DNA of 8,411 nucleotides from Candidatus Woesearchaeota archaeon (GTDB taxonomy: Archaea > Nanoarchaeota > Nanoarchaeia > Woesearchaeales > UBA11576): assembly GCA_013331125.1 (NCBI GenBank), contig DUGW01000016.1, positions 1,852-10,262 of the forward strand, written 5' to 3'. A program made the translations under genes and the position numbers. Below are positions 5,423 through 8,411 of this stretch, piece after piece. The notes beneath the pieces were generated by a model. The model did no database searches and was not told where the DNA came from. It saw only the letters and a program-made list of their open reading frames with translations. Within the stretch, counting starts at the first letter, position 1. Each line of letters opens with the position of its first letter.

Positions 5423-6835
5423 ATGAAGATACTATTGATTAACCCGCCAGATTTAACACCTCTAGGTTCGGAAGTTCCAGAGATAGTTAATGAAGAGAGA
5501 GGTCATAATCCTCCCTTAGGTTTGCTTTATGTAGCCGCCTACTTAATTGAGAATTCGAAGGGTTCTAAGCATAAGGTTAAAGTGCTCGATGCTTCGGTTG
5601 AAGGGTTGGGTTTTGAAGATATAAAGGAAAGAATAGCGAATTTGAGACCAGATATTATTGGTATGACTGCGATGTCATTCACATTGCTCGATTGTCTTAA
5701 GATTGCTGATATTGCTAAGAAGATTGACAAGGATGTCAAGGTGGTTCTCGGCGGTCCTCACGTCAATCTTTATCCGGAAGAATCTTTGAGTATTGAAAAT
5801 ATTGATTTCCTTGTTCTTGGGGAAGGAGAGAGGCCTTTTCTGGAGCTTGTTGAGAATATTGAAAATCCTGCAAAAGTCGATGGTATTGGTTTTAAACAGG
5901 ATGGCAAGATTCACCTCAATCAAAAACTTCCTTTGATAGAGGATCTTGATGAGATACCTTTCCCTGCGAGACATCTTACTCCTTACAGAAAATACAACTC
6001 TCTGCTTGGTAAGCACGATATTGTCACTACGATGATAACATCAAGGGGTTGTCCTTACAAATGTCTTTTCTGTGACCGCCCTCATCTTGGCAAGGTTTTC
6101 CGTGCCCGTAGTGCGGAGAATGTTTTTCAGGAACTTAAAGAATGTGTGGATATGGGTATAAATGAGTTTCTTATTTATGATGATACCTTCACTATCGACC
6201 GTAAAAGGGTTGTTGATATCTGTAACCTGATAATTAAGGGTGGCTTGGATATCAGCTGGGATATTAGGGCTCGTGTGAACACCGTAGACTACAAGCTTCT
6301 GAAACTTCTTAAGAAAGCGGGTTGCGAGCGTATACACTATGGTGTCGAAGCCGGCAATCCCGAGATTCTGAAGGTTTTGAGGAAGGGCATCACTAAGGAG
6401 CAGGTGAGGGAAGTCTTTAAGATGACTAAGAAAGCAGGCATACAGATTCTTGCTTATTTTATGATTGGTTCTCCAAGAGAGACGGAAGAGACCATTCAGG
6501 AGACTATTGATTTTGCGAAAGAACTCGAACCTGACTATGTCCATTTCACCATTACAACACCTTTTCCCGGAACAGAACTTTATTTTATGGGGTTGAAAGA
6601 AGGTTTGATTAAGAAAGATGTGTGGAGAGAGTTTGCGAGGAATCCTACATCTGATTTTGTTCCTCCGTTATGGGAAGAGAACCTTACAAGAGAGGAGCTT
6701 ATCCGATTGCTGAAAAAGGCCTATAAGGAATTCTATACTCGTCCTTCTTACATACTTAAGCGGCTGGTGAAGGTCAGGTCACTAGGTGAATTTAAAAGAA
6801 AGGCGAAAGCTGGTCTTAAGGTGTTTGGTTTGTGA
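5423..6835 (+). CDS. B12-binding domain radical SAM protein
   Basis: This 470-residue enzyme belongs to the class B12-binding radical SAM proteins. Residues 1-140 form the N-terminal cobalamin-type Rossmann domain: MKILLINPPD, PPLGLLYVAAYL, DIIGMTAMS, VVLGGPHVN and the VLGEGE signature (131-136). No DxHxxG motif is seen, so any cobalamin would bind without histidine ligation, as in many of this class. The 4Fe-4S cluster site is CPYKCLFC with Cys210, Cys214 and Cys217, preceded by TSRG. The TIM-barrel follows: FLIYDDTF, ISWDIRARVN, IHYGVEAG with Glu and Gly of the SAM pocket, and FMIGSPRET. The C-terminal region (about 400-470) is basic and helical. Members methylate unreactive carbons or carry out ring and tail chemistry on lipids, cofactors or peptides. 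The substrate here is unknown; neighbours are a UPF0104 membrane protein and an SDR/UDP-sugar pathway, hinting at envelope lipid or glycan modification. The first 80 or so codons use more A-ending codons than genes to the left. Confidence 0.88.
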   Translation: MKILLINPPDLTPLGSEVPEIVNEERGHNPPLGLLYVAAYLIENSKGSKHKVKVLDASVEGLGFEDIKERIANLRPDIIGMTAMSFTLLDCLKIADIAKKIDKDVKVVLGGPHVNLYPEESLSIENIDFLVLGEGERPFLELVENIENPAKVDGIGFKQDGKIHLNQKLPLIEDLDEIPFPARHLTPYRKYNSLLGKHDIVTTMITSRGCPYKCLFCDRPHLGKVFRARSAENVFQELKECVDMGINEFLIYDDTFTIDRKRVVDICNLIIKGGLDISWDIRARVNTVDYKLLKLLKKAGCERIHYGVEAGNPEILKVLRKGITKEQVREVFKMTKKAGIQILAYFMIGSPRETEETIQETIDFAKELEPDYVHFTITTPFPGTELYFMGLKEGLIKKDVWREFARNPTSDFVPPLWEENLTREELIRLLKKAYKEFYTRPSYILKRLVKVRSLGEFKRKAKAGLKVFGL

Positions 6836-6839
6836 CCTT

Positions 6840-6869
6840 GTTTTCGTTTTTTGGTGGTGTTTTTCCGCC
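6840..6869 (+). terminator. T-rich terminator region after the radical SAM gene
   Basis: Runs of four, six and five T follow the stop at 6833-6835. Between the last two runs, GGTGG (6853-6857) can pair with CCGCC (6865-6869) in a 5-bp stem with one G-U and a 7-nt loop. Termination in the U runs is the simplest reading. No clear TATA box sits in the 53-nt gap, so partial read-through into the next gene is possible. Confidence 0.4.
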
Positions 6870-6888
6870 GTGAATTTCAAAAAGAAGA

Positions 6889-7812
6889 ATGGCAAAAAAA
6901 AGTGTTTTGATCAGGTTTGAATTGAAGAACTATCTGAGGATAGTGGCCATAACATTGATCACTGTACTGGTATTTTGGTTTTTGTTCCGGAAGATAGACT
7001 TTAGGGGGGTTTTAGGGATCTTGTCTTCTGCTGATGTTTTTTACCTCTTGCTGGCTTTCATTCTGACTTTGGTCTTTCCTCTTCTTGTGGCCTTGAGATG
7101 GAAACTTCTGGTCTCAGGATTGGATTATGATCTGGATTTTTGGAAGAGCCTTAGTATGATTTTCGGGACTTTTCCCATCAACGCCATCACTCCCTCCAAA
7201 GCAGGAGATGTGATTAAGGTGTTTTTTTTGCGCAAACATATAATTAAATCCAAGGTTTTAGGCGCAGTCATTTGTGAAAGGCTGTTTGATCTGGCATTCT
7301 TGGTTTTGTTGTGTTTCTTCGGGGTATTTACGTTGGATAGTGTATTCATTTTGGTTCTTGCAGCTTTTGTGTTTGTAGCGTCATTGGTTGCTTTTTTGGC
7401 CCTCTCGATTAATTGGAGATTCAAGTCAGATTTTTTTTCCAGGTTGAAGGATTTTCAGGCGTGTTTTAAGGAGATCAGGAAGGATGCATCATTGGTGCTG
7501 TTTATTTCACTTATTACTCTTGTAGTTTGGATCTTGGCGGTTGTCCAATCTTTTGTCTTCTTTCTGGCTTTGGGTGTCCAGATTCCTTTCACGACGGTGT
7601 TGACAGGGATGCCGATCGCGATATTTATAGGTCTTATTCCTATAACTCTGGGCGGGATGGGCACGAGAGATGCAGCGATAATATACATGTTTTCTGATTT
7701 TGCGTCATCGGCACAGTTGTTGGGCGTTGGTCTTTTATTTTCCTTTTTCAGGTATTGGATCCTGTCATTGTTTGGCTTGCCATTTTTGCATAGACATATG
7801 CAAAGAAAATAG
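6889..7812 (+). CDS. UPF0104 / AglD-like integral membrane protein (lysylphosphatidylglycerol synthase TM-region family)
   Basis: This 307-residue polytopic membrane protein has about seven hydrophobic segments (about 15-33, 49-68, 123-146, 148-172, 200-228, 236-253 and 273-300). Family signatures are visible: ALRWKLLV (68-75), the loop with TPSKAGDVIKVFFLR (101-115), ERLFD (130-134) and IPITLGGMGTRDA (250-262). The fold is shared by the flippase half of bacterial MprF, the haloarchaeal AglD region and many archaeal UPF0104 proteins, which are linked to moving or modifying lipid-linked substrates across the membrane. There is no soluble aminoacyltransferase domain, so an MprF-type synthase role is excluded; lipid or polyprenyl-glycan transport is the best inference. 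The short basic N-terminus before segment 1 points to a cytoplasmic start. The ATG at 6889 has only weak purine-rich aaagaaga before it and no obvious TATA box. The gene is T-rich and uses many TTG codons. It ends 10 nt from the facing methyltransferase. Confidence 0.83.
   Translation: MAKKSVLIRFELKNYLRIVAITLITVLVFWFLFRKIDFRGVLGILSSADVFYLLLAFILTLVFPLLVALRWKLLVSGLDYDLDFWKSLSMIFGTFPINAITPSKAGDVIKVFFLRKHIIKSKVLGAVICERLFDLAFLVLLCFFGVFTLDSVFILVLAAFVFVASLVAFLALSINWRFKSDFFSRLKDFQACFKEIRKDASLVLFISLITLVVWILAVVQSFVFFLALGVQIPFTTVLTGMPIAIFIGLIPITLGGMGTRDAAIIYMFSDFASSAQLLGVGLLFSFFRYWILSLFGLPFLHRHMQRK
7785..7804. other. Perfect 8-bp inverted repeat at the end of the UPF0104 gene
   Basis: TTTGCATA and TATGCAAA flank a GACA loop, and a T-G and a T-A pair can extend the stem to 10 bp. 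It encodes the last residues before the stop at 7810-7812 and lies just past the stop of the convergent methyltransferase. It could act as a 3'-end hairpin for either transcript. No T run directly follows it on the plus strand, so it is not a standard terminator. Confidence 0.4.
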
Positions 7813-7822
7813 TCTGAGAAGG

Positions 7823-8411
7823 TCATCGATCATTTCTTTTTTTCTTCTGTGCAATCACCAGTATATAAAATCCTAAGACTGGGGTGTTGTCGACGAGTTT
7901 CATGAATGGCAAGAGCCATTTAGGGGTCTTGTTAGGCACAATCGATCCCATCGTCCTTCCGTAGACTATCTTCAGATTTTGCGACCGGCATAGTTTCTTA
8001 AGATAACCTAACGAAAATTTCAAGGCGCCTCTCTCTTCCTTCCTTATGAGTGAGAAGAGGAACATGAATGGGTTATTTCTATTGGGTTCTGATAATATGA
8101 TGTGTTTCTTGCTGACTCTCTTCATCTCTTTTATCGCCTTTTCAGGGCTATCAAGATGATGCAGGAGATTTGAACAGAAGACAATGTCATACGAGTTGTC
8201 TTTTTCCTTTAAGTTATTGGCATCCTGGACTTCACAGTTCTTGACAGGATTCAGCGAAACCATTCTTTTTGAGAAATCGACACCTTTTGTCTTGAATATC
8301 CTTGAGAACGGTTTTGTGAAGAAGCCATTTCCGCATCCGACGTCGAGCAGCGACATCTTGGCCTTTTTCTTTGGCCTGACGATTTTTATCATTTTCTTTA
8401 TTTTTGGTATT
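7823..8411 (-). CDS. Class I SAM-dependent methyltransferase (Methyltransf_11 type), 5' end probably outside the window
   Basis: The last 189 residues, counted from the ATG at 8390-8392, contain a full class I methyltransferase core. Motif I is LLDVGCGNG (15-23), the acidic ribose-binding residue is Asp39 in GVDFS, then DANNL (58-62) and motif IV YDIVFCSNLLHHLD (68-81), with IILSEPNRNNP (98-108) as motif post-III. The C-terminus ends in a basic KKKRNDR tail. Only 14 residues precede motif I from that ATG, too few for the usual N-terminal helices. The frame stays open to the window edge and adds IPKIKK, which would complete the missing helix, so the real start is probably beyond 8411. The HHLD motif and general form match small-molecule methyltransferases (UbiE-like); quinone, lipid, sugar or protein substrates are all possible. 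It converges on the UPF0104 gene with a 10-nt gap and is on a separate transcript. Confidence 0.8.
   Translation of the reverse strand, partial: IPKIKKMIKIVRPKKKAKMSLLDVGCGNGFFTKPFSRIFKTKGVDFSKRMVSLNPVKNCEVQDANNLKEKDNSYDIVFCSNLLHHLDSPEKAIKEMKRVSKKHIILSEPNRNNPFMFLFSLIRKEERGALKFSLGYLKKLCRSQNLKIVYGRTMGSIVPNKTPKWLLPFMKLVDNTPVLGFYILVIAQKKKRNDR
7833..7847 (+). terminator. T-rich terminator for the UPF0104 transcript
   Basis: On the plus strand a tract with a run of seven T (7837-7843), flanked by shorter T runs, begins 21 nt after the UPF0104 stop. It is the first strong oligo-T stretch for that transcript. It lies inside the 3' coding part of the convergent methyltransferase, where it encodes the Lys-rich tail. 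The assignment is by composition. Confidence 0.45.

Noticed and set aside
6041..6544. Minus-strand open frame of 167 codons opposite the radical SAM gene
   Set aside because: It lies wholly inside the radical SAM domain, whose cysteine cluster and barrel motifs are on the plus strand.
6853..6872. GTG near 6870 as an upstream start for the UPF0104 gene
   Set aside because: It is out of frame with the UPF0104 coding sequence (19 nt before the ATG).
1..8411. CRISPR arrays, insertion sequences, tRNA genes, phage genes
   Set aside because: No regularly spaced repeats, no transposase-like product or paired terminal repeats, and no cloverleaf with a T-arm was seen by eye in the gaps between genes.

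Overview
The window reads as archaeal DNA, most likely from a small-genome DPANN-type lineage (Woesearchaeota-like is my best guess, from the overall look of the proteins and not from any search). The reasons are: TATA-like boxes at archaeal spacing, including one about 27 nt upstream of the 5S rRNA gene and one about 27 nt upstream of the first start codon, which implies a leaderless mRNA; a lone 5S rRNA gene among protein genes; oligo-T tracts as the likely terminators; and archaeal-type versions of NFACT, NOL1/NOP2/Sun methyltransferase and UPF0104 proteins.

Bases 1-3844 hold a tight plus-strand gene row, probably one operon: an NFACT-family ribosome quality-control protein that stops before the usual C-terminal NFACT-R domain; a two-helix membrane protein with a disordered Ser/Ala/Pro/Gln tail and a C-terminal bacterial-PH-like domain; a UDP-glucuronate 4-epimerase-type SDR; and a NOL1/NOP2/Sun-family RNA m5C methyltransferase. 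Junctions are 3 nt, 24 nt and a few nt (or a 17-nt overlap).

Bases 3849-3959 are a 5S rRNA gene on the minus strand, facing the methyltransferase gene with only 4 nt between them. It is divergent from the next gene, and the roughly 90-base spacer carries a TATA box for each direction. The divergent gene is UDP-glucose 6-dehydrogenase (4049-5374). With the epimerase it would convert UDP-glucose to UDP-glucuronate and then UDP-galacturonate, activated sugars for envelope glycans or glycoproteins.

Bases 5375-7812 hold a B12-binding-domain radical SAM protein with its own TATA box, and a UPF0104/AglD-like multi-membrane-span protein. Facing them at the right edge is a minus-strand class I SAM methyltransferase whose N-terminus probably lies outside the window. 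These three genes are plausible lipid or envelope modification functions, but their substrates cannot be read from the sequence. Codon choice shifts around 5423, with more A- and T-ending codons than in the genes to the left.

I find no CRISPR array, transposon, tRNA or phage gene. Most of the content is recognisable housekeeping and envelope metabolism. The items most worth a second look are the NFACT protein without NFACT-R, with Asp-to-Glu changes at putative functional positions; its tightly coupled membrane partner; and the compact 5S locus exposed to antisense read-through.
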